Part shown: piece after piece, positions 48,235-58,874 of the stretch
Layout of the letters: each line of letters begins with the position of its first letter
Position numbering within the stretch: position 1 is the first letter of the stretch
DNA from: Rhynchospora pubera
Taxonomy: Eukaryota > Streptophyta > Magnoliopsida > Poales > Cyperaceae
DNA: 64,000 bases
Direction: 5' to 3'
Assembly: GCA_028095005.1 (NCBI GenBank)
Contig: CM051459.1
Span: 19,330,699 to 19,394,698 of the forward strand
Translations under genes and position numbers: made by a program
The notes under the pieces: model-generated
Told to the model about the DNA's origin: nothing
The model's input: the letters and a program-made list of their open reading frames with translations, nothing else
The model's database searches: none

Positions 48235-48382
48235 GGTTCCGTTTAGATGGGTCCAATAATAAGGGATTAGCTTTTTTCTACTTCCAAATTTATTATAAAC
48301 AATCCAAACTTTTCACAAAGTTATACACTTTTCAATACTTTTTTCCTTATTCCTCTTATTCCCACACCATCCAAACGGAGTC
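48235..48382 (+). mobile_element. Tourist-like MITE, 148 bp, TAA target duplication
   Basis: Inverted ends GGTTCCGTTTAGATGGG / GACTCCGTTTGGATGGTG lie between TAA triplets (48232-48234 and 48383-48385), as expected for PIF/Harbinger-type MITEs. The interior matches the 54505 copy. Confidence 0.85.
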
Positions 48383-48507
48383 TAAGAAAACAAAGTTGAG
48401 TAGTACATTAAACTAGTAAAGGGACAACTCAAGATAGTTTTGTAGTCAAAAGAAAACTTGAAGCTCTGAGTAGGAATATAAGCCGAAACGGCGAAACATC
48501 TTCTATA

Positions 48508-48849
48508 GGGATTGAAATCCTCTACTGTCGTTATATTTTTTATCAATATATAACGACAGTCGAGAGCTGTACGTTCATATTTTTTTATCAATATTTAAAA
48601 ATAAAAAAATTTAAACACTCAATCTAAATTGTTGATTTTGTTTAGCTTAATGACCGATGCATTTTTTATATAAGATTAAATTTTGGAATTAATCTAATAT
48701 GTTCATAGTTTGGTCACTTAATCTAGTATCGAATCGACTCTAAATTTTATAAAACTTATATAAAAACGCATCGCCCATAAAATTGAAAAAGATCAAACGG
48801 TTTGAATTAAGTATTCTAATTTTAAAATATTTAAATATTAATTCAATCC
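48508..48849. mobile_element. Foldback MITE (MULE-type), 342 bp
   Basis: A perfect 9-bp duplication TCTTCTATA flanks it (48499-48507 and 48850-48858). The ends start GGGATTGAA / GGATTGAAT. Inverted arms carry the same motif set as the 21092 element (TTAATGACCGATGCATTTT, ATCAAACGGTTTGAAT). A separate 12-bp-stem hairpin (CTGTCGTTATAT...ATATAACGACAG, 48524-48558) sits near the left end. Confidence 0.85.
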
Positions 48850-48858
48850 TCTTCTATA

Positions 48859-49178
48859 ATGTGTTCATCCCTTTGCACGGTTGCCAGATCCTTGATAACT
48901 TAACATAGAACATTAATTATAAATTAACTTGAATAAATTTTGACCTTTGCTATAATGCTATCTCTCATAGTTTGCGTTTCAACTCATGAATTCATTACAA
49001 AAGATAATGATAAAATAGTGTGAACAAACATAAAATGGACCGACCAATAAAATTATTTTCATATTCGAAACTTCCTCGTTGTTTTGGAGTCTTTACCTTC
49101 CAGAAAAATTAACTTTCAGATAAATCAACAATAGGAAAAAAAAGGAGCTATAAAATATAAACTTTCGATAAGAACAAT
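48859..49178. other. Intergenic DNA next to the tRNA gene
   Basis: No feature was recognised apart from the tRNA terminator at its right border. Confidence 0.4.
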
Positions 49179-49184
49179 AAAAAA
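49179..49184 (-). terminator. Pol III terminator of the tRNA-Gly gene
   Basis: A run of six T on the minus strand starts seven bases after the tRNA 3' end. Confidence 0.85.
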
Positions 49185-49190
49185 GCATAG

Positions 49191-49261
49191 TGCACCAGCC
49201 GGGAATCGAACCCGGGTCTGTACCGTGGCAGGGTACTATTCTACCACTAGACCACTGGTGC
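49191..49261 (-). tRNA. tRNA-Gly (anticodon GCC)
   Basis: On the minus strand the 71-base sequence begins GCACCAG and ends CTGGTGC plus discriminator A, giving a perfect 7-bp acceptor stem. The D-arm segment TGGTCTAGTGGTAGAAT (A box), the anticodon arm with loop CTGCCAC (anticodon GCC), and the T-arm GGGTTCGATTCCC (B box) are all intact. There is no intron and no encoded CCA, as in nuclear plant tRNA genes. CAA motifs lie just upstream (49262-49275, minus strand), as at plant Pol III start sites. It looks fully functional. Confidence 0.97.
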
Positions 49262-49347
49262 TTTGTTGATGTAGTTACATCAAAAACTAAGTAAAACAAA
49301 GTAGTACAATAAGCCACGAGTACCATTGAAAAACTACATATATACCA

Positions 49348-49605
49348 TCTCTACTTATAAACACACGGACCATAAAAGTATTACATGCTAGGTCTAGCAT
49401 GTAAACAGATTCTGACGTTCGATCAATTTGATCTGTGGTTGGATATCAATCGCCAGACGAAACAATAATATATTTTGATTTTTCGTCTAATAAAGAAACA
49501 AATTAAATAATATATCTATTTATATCACTGGTAAATTAAGCTAAAATATTAGTTAATATTATTTTGTTTCTTTATTTGCCCGCATATGAGGGCATCTTAT
49601 GCTAG
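49348..49605 (+). mobile_element. Non-autonomous Helitron, copy 2 (258 bp)
   Basis: It starts TCTCTACTTATAAAC, ends CTAG with a TGCCC...GGGCA hairpin just before, and lies between A and T. It is homologous to 22312-22576 in opposite orientation, with visible divergence and small indels. It begins 87 bp upstream of the tRNA-Gly 5' end. Confidence 0.87.
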
Positions 49606-49617
49606 TAATAATTTAAA

Positions 49618-50019
49618 GAGGTAGACTAAAATCAGCCACGACTGACGGATGGACCCATCGGTCGCGATTATATCTCAACTTTTGAGGTTCTAATGGCTAA
49701 TCCGAACCGTCCAATGTGTTCTCCATATTGAAATCTCATTGGGGACCAAAATTTATATATTTCTGAATTTTTTACTATGTTTTTGAGATTAAAAAAAATT
49801 ATTATTGAAGGATCCAGAATTATTTAGATTAAATGTTTTGTAATATACCAAAAAAAAATACTAAAAAATTTCATAAAAATATAAAATTTGGTTTCCAATG
49901 AGATTTCAATACGAAGAACAAATTGAATAGTTCGGATCGACTATTAGAATCTCGAAAATTGAAAAATTATCATAGCTGACGGTCTCATTCGTGAGTCACG
50001 ACTGATTTTAATCAACCTC
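49618..50019. mobile_element. Foldback MITE (MULE-type), 402 bp
   Basis: A perfect 9-bp duplication TAATTTAAA flanks it (49609-49617 and 50020-50028). The imperfect inverted arms are about 160 bp and start GAGGTAGACTAAAATCAG / GAGGTTGATTAAAATCAG. Internal motifs (TTGAAATCTCATTGG) occur in both arms. It differs from the 21092/23621/48508 family. Confidence 0.88.
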
Positions 50020-50028
50020 TAATTTAAA

Positions 50029-52693
50029 TTACTACAAATAATATAAGAAAATCTTTTTTTATTTTTGAGAGAGTGATATAAGAAGATTTTTTTTTTTTTG
50101 AATACATAAGAGTTTATAAGCCGGTGTACGTTCTGATGTGGTTGATTGATTGATATAATGCTGATGACAGAAGAATACCAATGAGAACATTCAGATTTGA
50201 CGATACAATTCTACCGCGCAGTCTGTAATGACAAGAACACTGTTAACTATTTGTTACGAGGCCAACTAGGTGAGAATAGCTTAATTATTAAATTATTAAA
50301 TGTATACACAGATGAAAGGGATTGACGAGCTAGAAATCTAATACACCTAGCAATAGCTTATATTCGAAGATCTTTGCATTATGATCTTCACATAAATTAA
50401 ATCAACGAAAAAGAATCACAATTGAACGATTACGGAACATTAAAAAAAGAAATGACTCAAGATGAGCGTTTATTTATTTTTTTCCCCTTCTGACAAGTTA
50501 GCCACTGTAAAATTCAATATTTTTTTTCCAAGGTGCAGATAGGTTGATTTAAAAGTGTGCACGGTCCGGAAGAACCGGCATTCATCCAGTAACATGCTGC
50601 CACGTGTAGCAGCAGCCCACCTAAGGATAGTAGCCATTGGAAATGAAATGCTATGATTAATTCGCTTTCCGAGAACAAAATAATTATCTTTTCGTTGAAT
50701 CATATACCGGTGCGGTTGCGTTAATAACCTTTCGTCAGCCAGTACGGCTCCACTGCGGGTTTTTTCGATTTGTTACATAATAAATATAAATTCGAAATTA
50801 TTTTTTTCGAAAAATATATATTGAGAACAAAGACGGCTAATATAATTATCAAAATAATAATAAATATAACGTTAAATGTTTATTTTTTAAAGTAGATTGT
50901 ATATCGAATCATGTATTTATTTAGATTAAATAATAAAAAGTAGAATTCTAGTGTAATTTGTGGTTCTTTTTTTTTGTTTTTTTTGAGGGTCGGGTGGTAA
51001 TTTGTGGTTCTTATTCAATACTTTATTTTTTTGGAAATTAAAACGGTTGTTTATATTATCCGATAAATACTTCATGGAAATACAACAAGTGAACAAACCA
51101 TACTTGGAGTTCAATGTGGATTGCATGAGGATTTTTAAATAAAGTTCGAGGATACACTTTTTTGTGTGTGGTGTTTATAGCCCTAAGACCTTGCTCCGGA
51201 AAGAGGTAATCCGAGTTATCTGTCTGATTGCTTGAAATATCAATAAACATACATTATAACTTGTTAATGATGCTAACCTCCTCTCTAATATATATAAAAA
51301 AATTGTCCTTTCATTTTCATTAGAAGGGAAACAATAAATTTATAGACAAAAAGGTATTATTATAAAGTATTTTGGTTCCCTTAGCTTTTTAATTAATTTC
51401 GCTGCACCAGATTTTGGAGGTGACTGGCATTCCCTTTTTAAATTTGATTTTAAGTTATGTTTGCTTCCTACCATTTCCACCAATCCACCAAGAAGACCTG
51501 AAGCAAGGAACATCAGTTCTTGTTTATTTCCTCATCCCCCGTTACCCCTTCTGGAGCAATGGGAGTATTTTTAAGTTCCTAATTAATGTTATATAATGTT
51601 ATCAGGGCATGCTGTGGATTAATAATTTTAGATTATGAGGTCTTTTATAGATATTTAATTTAAAAATAAGTTGGGGAGGCTCGACTTCCAATTTATCATA
51701 AAAAAAATAATTCTAAATTATGCGGTAAATATTTTAGTTGTTATAACTCATATTTTGAATATTAGCCAAAATACGTTTGATTTGACAAATAAAAATGTAG
51801 TTTTTGTATGTTCAAACTGAAGATATGGTACGAGGCTACAAGCTACAATGGGATGATCAAACAAAGTGATTAGAATGATGAATCGAGATGTCCACTTGAT
51901 TTCGATTTCGATTACAAAGGACCGTGGGTTCGCCTAAAGCGTCGTGTGCGTGATGAATCAAGCTGTCCCCTTTATTTTTTTAAATTTTTTTTCCTTTTTC
52001 GTTGTGTTTTTGTAGTGGGCAGCTGCTGCTAACATTTCTAAAAAAACACTTTGTGATTATCATCTTGAAATTTTACACGCAAGATATGTATTTCACTGAT
52101 TGCGGCGAGACAATATATAGTGGGGAATTATAGGATCCAAATTGAAATTGTAATGGGAAGTTGCATCTTGCATGTAACACCACTGCAATGGAGGTTCATG
52201 GGTTGTCAGAACCCCCCCTAAAAACTTAAAAGTTCAATTGTTCAAACATGCATCTTGCTGGTTTCTAACATGCTCCGAACCGTGACCGCTGATATTATTC
52301 AGACAACATTTTAAAAAACTAATTTCTAAAACAATTAAAATACTTTAAAATATAAATTTATTTTTTCTTACAAAAATTTAATATGGAGATCTTATCAAGC
52401 AAATCAAATCAGTCGTTCCAACTTTAAATTGAGATTCTGACGCATTCATATGCAACCATACATTTTAGTCTTTTTAATCATGTAATTTTATTTACACTTT
52501 GTTCAAAACATGAATTTAATATGACTTGTTTATTCACGCATAAAAAAAAATTACTGTTACTAAAATTCGAAAATAGTACTGTTGTTTATCGTTCCTTTTT
52601 TTTATCTGAATTGTTTTATTGTTGTGAGCAATTCTTTCTTCTTTTTCGTTGTTCTTATCCTCCTTTTGACATCTTCTGTCGACTCTTTTCTAG
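50029..52693. other. AT-rich intergenic DNA
   Basis: No gene, RNA or bounded transposon was found. Short frames here have no domain signature. Confidence 0.4.
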
Positions 52694-52757
52694 GCTTCGT
52701 TTGGATGGGTGCAAGAATAAGAGAATAGCTTCTTTCTACTCCCAAATTTATTATAAA
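52694..52757 (+). mobile_element. Truncated Tourist-like MITE of the GTTTGGAT family
   Basis: Only the left half is present: GCTTCGTTTGGATGGGTG through AATTTATTATAAA. The right half is missing. Confidence 0.65.
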
Positions 52758-53554
52758 AGAACGATATTTACATTATACAGTTATTTTAAAATGCAACTAC
52801 AGTTTTACAATTTTTCCCTAAAATTACTAGAAAATGTGTTCATATAATATTTAAATTGGAGTAGCACGTTTTTTTAGGGTCAGGTGGCAAGTATCACGCC
52901 GACAAATTTTATTAGAAAAAATATATAATTACAAATATAAAAAAAAAGAAATACTAATAATCTAACAACTATACATGTAGGAAAGGAAAAGAATAAAAAA
53001 TAAATTAAGCATGATCTTTTCACGAGCGGATACAAGAACATATTTCCTTGAGTAAGAGGTATAGACTAGTGTCGACATTCGAAAAAATACGAATATTGCG
53101 AGTCTTCCAAATATTCCAAGATGACATCTCAATGAATTTCTTATAAATTTTAAGCTCATTCTTGACTTCTTAATCAAGTTGTTGGAGAACGAATCAAAAT
53201 TGACATATATTCTGTCTTGTGCTCCGTGCTTCGTCATCTAGTGTTATTGGTTTTTGTAATTTGTATGCACATTTCACTGTATATACAGTGCGGTGCATGT
53301 TCTGTATATCGTAAAAATGCACTGCATGCGCGCCAATTTTATAAAAGTCAAAGCCGAAGGATTTGACGGTTCAGGTAGTAATGTAGTATCAAGTTTGTCT
53401 TAAAGCTTAAAAATGATTAGAACGATGGCGTTTAAGTCTAGATACGCGTACAGTTGGAATGATTTTGCTGTCACTTCGATGCAACATTATGTCTAGAAAA
53501 GCTATATAATTTATTCATAACAGATTATCAATGCGAGCATCACATTCGCAAATC
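52758..53554. other. Intergenic DNA with a short perfect palindrome
   Basis: CACTGTATATACAGTG at 53275-53290 is a perfect 16-base palindrome. No gene was recognised. Confidence 0.45.
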
Positions 53555-53562
53555 TCTGCGCC

Positions 53563-54432
53563 TAGAGATGGCAATGGGCCTTGCCTGCGGGCTTGAAGTG
53601 TAGCCCATGCCTGACCTGCCATTCCTATATGTAGTACCTGCCTGCCTGGACCCAACAAAACAGGCATGAGGACTCATGCCCGGCCCACCCATGGGCCTTG
53701 TCTCATGGCCCATACCTGCCTGTTTAGGCTTGTTCACGCCCAAATGCTCATATTCCCATTTTTAGCATTGTTGTGTAAATTAAAACACAACCATACAATT
53801 TGAATAGCAATTAGCATAAATATATAACAGCCACTTCACAACCATACAACATTCTTGATCAATTTATAAAAAGTACCAAACTTTGAGAAAACGTCACTGG
53901 ACATCTCACATCCCAAGTCAATAAACAAAAAACTTTTTTTGTAGCAATCGAGACCTCAATTTCTTCTTCATGTGAGTCTCGATACGAGAAAAAAATGTGG
54001 AACTGAGAAAGAAACTTAGAAATCGAGAAAAGTTATAAATTCCAAACCTATTTCTTCTTCGTAGCTTGTACTAGTCTCAATTCGGGACCTCCATTTCTTC
54101 TCTAGACTACGAGTCACTAGCAAAGAGTAGAGATTGAGAAGTGAGAGGCAGCGAGGGCGACTGTGAGTCTGTACCTAATTGAATTTTTTTAATAAATCTA
54201 ATAGGTCCAAGTCCAACCCCTTATACTACAGTCTACAGAGAATATATGAAAGGCCCAACAGATAAGCCCAACAGGCCTCCTGCGGGCTGGAATCTCAAGC
54301 CCAAGCCTGGCCTTGCCTGTCAGTAGGCCTGGCCTGTTTCAGCCTGCTTCAGTTTCAGGCCAGGCGGGCATGACTCCGGGCCAGGCGGGTATGAGCAGGA
54401 TTTCGGGCCAGTGGGCTAAACTGCCATCCCTA
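53563..54432. mobile_element. Non-autonomous hAT element, 870 bp
   Basis: A perfect 8-bp target duplication TCTGCGCC flanks it (53555-53562 and 54433-54440). The ends read TAGAGATGGCAATGGGCC and, inverted, TAGGGATGGCAGTTTAGCCC, the TAGRGATGGCA type seen in plant hAT elements. Subterminal sequence is dense in GCCTG/CAGGC motifs on both sides. There is no transposase frame. Confidence 0.93.
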
Positions 54433-54504
54433 TCTGCGCCGCGCCGCCTGTAATTGACAAGTTTTAGGGATGTTTGTTTCATGTATAAGAGGTTGCATAA
54501 TTAA

Positions 54505-54657
54505 GGTTCTCGTTTGGATGAGGTATGAGAATAAGAAAATAAATTTATTATAAATAATTTAAACTTTTCGTAAAATTACACACTTTTCAATACTTCTTCC
54601 TACTTCTTCTCACTTATTTTCTTATTTCTCTTATTCCCACACTATCTAAATGGAGCC
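54505..54657 (+). mobile_element. Tourist-like MITE, 153 bp, TAA target duplication
   Basis: Ends GGTTCTCGTTTGGATGAGG / GGCTCCATTTAGATAGTG lie between TAA triplets (54502-54504 and 54658-54660). It has the same interior as 48235-48382. Confidence 0.85.
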
Positions 54658-54660
54658 TAA

Positions 54661-55070
54661 GAAGTTATGCAACGCTCATGCAATCAAACATCTTTTACGT
54701 AAAATTATATAAGAGTGCATAACTTATTCATCCAAAAATGTTGCATAATTTATGCATCTATTTTTTTCATCTCATTTGATATTTGTACCCTTCAATTAAT
54801 TCTCACCGACTTAGAGACTGCTCAACATATTGTTTTTAGTGATTGTAACTTTGCCAAGGAAACGTAGGTATTGCTAGGCTTAAATTCTATACAGCATTTG
54901 GGAAATTTAGTTCGAGAGGAATGGAAGAATTTTTAGAAAGACCACATGTGGATTCTACAAGAGGCCACACTTTTCAGGAGATTTTGTTAATTTTATCTCT
55001 TTATAGTACTTTTATTAGTTTTCTTTCTTTTTTTTTTTTTTTTGCTAACTAGGTAGCATCTATCTAGTGT
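54661..55070. other. Intergenic DNA
   Basis: No feature beyond a poly-T run near 55026-55043. Confidence 0.4.
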
Positions 55071-56140
55071 CACTGCACAAAAAAACTTTAGTATCGCTAC
55101 ATTAATATATGTTTTTAAGAAAATCGGTATAAAAAATAGTCGGTGGCAATTTCGTAATTGTTAAGTTTTATTTTTAGTACCAAATTTTTAGAAAAATCAA
55201 TGCTAAAATATTGGTGAAAAAAAAATGATTTATCTTTAGTACTGTATTTTTTTAAAATCAGATACTATTTTTAGTACCGATTTTTAATAAAAAATCGGAC
55301 TAAAAAGTTGTAAAAAAAATCAAAATTCTGTCTATCTTTACTGATTTTTTCTAAAAAATCGGTACTAAAGATAGTTTTTTTAGTACCGGTTTTTAATAAA
55401 AAACTGGTACTAAAAATATGATTTTTAGTACCAATTTTTTAAAAAACCGGTACTAAAGATCAATTTATTTTTTTTAAACAAGATGCCGCCAAAATTAATT
55501 AAGTTGTCTCTCTCTCCGTGAGAATTTTTCTAAGTCCAAAATTTAGATGTTGCCTCCTTTCTCTCTCTCTACTCTCTTATTCTCCGCATGCCTCTCCGGT
55601 CCCTCTCGATCCACTGCCTCTCCATCGTCTCTCTCTCTCACTCGACTCGACTGTGCCATTCTCTCACTGCTCTCTCTCTCTCGACGCGACTGCGCCACCT
55701 CTACGACGAGTAAGGTACACCATTCTCTCACAGCTAATAGATTTTGGTGAAATATTTGTGTTAAATGGTTAAATCCGATAAATTAAGGTTAATTTTTGTT
55801 AATGGATTTTGGAATTGAGTTTAAACCCGAAATTTTTATAATTGAAAATTTATTGAATTTTTTTAAAATCATGTTAATTATTATTTAAATTATCGTGTAT
55901 GAATTATTATTTATTTCATTGTGTATAAATTTGTTATGAATTTGTGTAAGTAAATTATTTGTATAATGTATAAATTTTGAAATGTGATATACCGGTACAT
56001 CGGTATTAATTGATGGGTAGCAAAAAAAGGCGCTAGCCTCAGAAATAAATTTTTTTATGATGATCAATAGTACCGGCTATTAGCCTAAAAATCGGTACTA
56101 AAGATAGTAAATAAAAAAGCGAGGATCTTTAGTACCGGTA
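55071..56140. mobile_element. CACTA (En/Spm)-type element fragment with AGTACCGGTTT subterminal repeats
   Basis: It begins CACTGCACAAAAAAAC, like a CACTA terminal repeat. Over the next 400 bases and again near 56070-56140 there are many copies of TTTAGTACCGGTTTTT and its complement, often paired as small hairpins. A CT-rich segment lies at 55505-55735. No matching inverted terminal sequence was found at the right end, so the element is truncated or the right end is too diverged to see. There is no transposase. Confidence 0.65.
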
Positions 56141-57850
56141 AAAACTTAGGTGGCATGAAATGAGGGTGAGAGTGGCAAGCGTAGGTGGCAGGGAAAAAAA
56201 GGAGGCTGGGTACGCAAAGGAATGAACAAACAGGAGATCAGCGATAAAAATAAAAATAATATCAACGGACTATCACATTTAAAAAATAAAAACTTATAAA
56301 CCGGCGACGATGAGAATGAGAAATCCTAAAAATGATCCTTATCATACGTGATTTTAACACAGCCAACTTCAATTATTGGTCTGTTCTCACTAGTCTCCTT
56401 TTCACTGGTGTCGCGGAGAAACTTCCCCTTTCAGTGGTCTCCTCTCATCACCTCGAGTCAACTTCAGCCACATGCTCCATACACATATCAACCATTGATC
56501 GAATTCAAGCTAAATTTCCATTCTGATTTAGATCAAGCAATCTAAGTAAAGCCTAATCATATAAATGCTCTAATTTCCTGTTTTAGAATTTAGCAAACTG
56601 GTCAATATGAACAAGCAGATTGGACTTTAGATATGTCTAATTGATACTTCGCGATAAGAGCAGCAAAGTAGCACATGGATGATATTGATATATCATCATA
56701 AATATCGTCCATAATTAAAATGACAAAATAGCCTATACGGCGATTGCATTTTTATTTGATTTATTATTTCCTTTTATTTTTCTTGTCAGTGTAAAAAATA
56801 TAAAATTCAAATGCATTTGCTGGCAAGAGTGTTGTGGGAAAGTGGGAGCACCATTACCCAAACGGGGGCAATTTGCCGTCGTTTCCATCTCTGTTTCTTG
56901 GTTTTCTGTGAAATCCTCTTTGCTTACTGTTTTTATAGCGAGTCAGATGCTCCTCTAGAAAAATATAAAAATGACATAATAAAAAGATACTTATTATTAA
57001 ATAATTATTCAACAAGATTTTAAAGGCCTTGATATTGATATAATTTGTAAATAATATATTGAAATACTGATATTTTTGCCAAAAAAGTTGTAACCTTGAC
57101 AAACAGAATTTTAAATTAAAAGGTGTATGCTTAATATTATTTATGAAATTCAGAAGCAATTTAGAAAAGTGCTGGAAAAGAATAGTGCAAGATATTTTCT
57201 TGGATTTATTTATTTTTATTTAGAAACTGATTAGCGGGAGCTGCCAATCCGAATTTTTGGGATCTTGTTACTATACTAGTCTGTCGCCTCAGTATTTACT
57301 ATAAAAAGCCTTAAAATTTAACGCCACAGGAAATCAAAACTTTCCTCTGGGAGAAAAGTCGCCGTTTTTGGTCTTGTCATTTTGCGACTAACCCCCTGAA
57401 TCCCCTCACCTTTTATATATTATTTTGTATGGTTTTAGTCTTGTGCTAGCTTAGCTCAGCTAGTAGTCTAGTACCTCTACTAGGGTTCTTTTTTAATACA
57501 CTAAACCAATCACTCTTTTAATACATGGGTATTCTCACTCATGCATGAAATTGAATACCTCCACTCTCTAGTAAGTACTAACTAAACTCGCGCTCACCTC
57601 ACTAGCTAGCCAGAGATAATACACCAGGAGGTCGATTTTGGTTGGTAGAAAATGGAATACTCATTAATTGGCCGCGCAAGAATTTGAATGAAATAAAAGA
57701 AAATTGGGTTTTTATTTGTTATGTAAACGAGGCATTCTCTCCTCGCTCTGTTTCTCTTAAATACATTCTCTCTACGTTCCTTCCTCACCAAGGAGCAAAA
57801 TTCAGGTTTAATTCAACACAACCGTTTCATCTCTCGCGTCAAGAAAGATC
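56141..57850. other. Intergenic DNA and promoter/5' UTR region of the PLATZ gene
   Basis: No transposon ends were found. The last 150 bases before 57851 are CT-rich (about 57735-57785) and probably 5' UTR. I could not fix a transcription start. Confidence 0.4.
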
Positions 57851-58874
57851 ATGGTTAGTATCATTTCTCTCAATTAGCGCATAGATTTCTCGATTGCTAG
57901 TACAGGGAAAAAATTGACAGTGTTTGCGTTTCTCTGTGTTTTTTAAGGTGGGTTTCTCCAGTTACGTGCCCAATTGGCTTGAAGCAATTTTAGGAGAGAA
58001 GGATTTTTTCTCTCCATGTACAGTTCATGAATCAAACAAGAGAAATGAGAAGAACATATTTTGTCTCGACTGCTGCCTCGGCATCTGTCCCCAGTGCACG
58101 TACCATCACCGCCGCCACCGGTTTCTTCAGGTACATATGTTCATGCAAATCTATGCTTTCTTTGTATTCATGTGCTTGATTTTGAGTAATTGAACTGAAT
58201 TATATACCTCATTTTGAAAGATTCGAAGGTACATGTATCATGATGTTGTTAGAGTCGAAGAATTCGAGAAGCTTATAAATTGCTCTGCTGTCCAGGTCAG
58301 GGGCAAGATTCGATTATTTTCTGCTAGTTGTTTTCTTATAATTTTGAAACAACCACAAAGATGCAATCAGTTCTGACGAATTTGTTTTATATATTTCAGT
58401 CTTATACAACAAATAGTCATAAGGTTGTATTCTTGAATGAGCGGCCGCAAACTAGCAACTATCGTACTCCCAACTTGTGCCGATACTGTGATCGGTCTTT
58501 ACCCGAGCAATACATCTACTGTTGCATCTCATGCAAGGTACCAAGTTTGTTCAATTTTGCTACTTATCAATTTTTCTGTAATTACTTTAGATTTTTTGTT
58601 TACCTCCTAATTGTGGATGTTTTAAATTAAGGTTAAAGAGTTGTTGAGGCGTGGTGTTGGGATTGCAAGAGAATTAAGAGAATGTGATATCATGCCAATT
58701 GATGAAGGACAATTCACATCGGATTCCATTTTGGAATCACCTGACCTCTCTTCTGGTAGTTCGGGCGGGGGCAATGCTGTAAATTTGCACGATAAGGCGG
58801 TACTGGTACCGGTTGGTATGGAGGTGTCGAGCCGAAGGAAGAAAGGGGTTCCGGTACGGGCTCCTCTATTCTGA
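57851..58874 (+). CDS. PLATZ-family zinc-dependent DNA-binding protein (five coding exons, 213 aa)
   Basis: The spliced model is join(57851..57853, 57948..58130, 58221..58295, 58400..58537, 58632..58874). All introns are GT-AG and phase 0. Exon 1 contributes only the ATG, and exon 2 starts VGFSSYVPNWLEAIL. The first zinc-binding block has C25, H28, C40, C43, C48, C51 and His at 54, 55 and 58 (C-x2-H-x11-C-x2-C-x4-C-x2-C then H-rich). The second has C114, C117, C128/C129 and C132. Both fit the PLATZ consensus, as does YHDVVRVEEFEKLINCSAVQ between them. The last exon is Ser/Gly-rich and ends in a basic SSRRKKG segment, possibly a nuclear signal. PLATZ proteins bind A/T-rich DNA and mostly repress transcription in the nucleus; several also bind Pol III factors. 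All key residues are intact. Confidence 0.92.

Noticed and set aside
49093..49326. A 77-codon minus-strand frame
   Set aside because: It reads through the tRNA-Gly gene; the tRNA explains the sequence.
53540..53743. A Gly/Met-rich minus-strand frame
   Set aside because: It is the translation of GCCTG-type subterminal repeats of the hAT element and crosses its end.
55518..55772. Ser/Leu-rich overlapping frames
   Set aside because: They arise from a CT-rich low-complexity segment inside the CACTA-type fragment.
57642..57884. An 80-codon plus-strand frame overlapping the PLATZ start
   Set aside because: It is out of frame with PLATZ, has no domain and runs through the first donor site into the intron.
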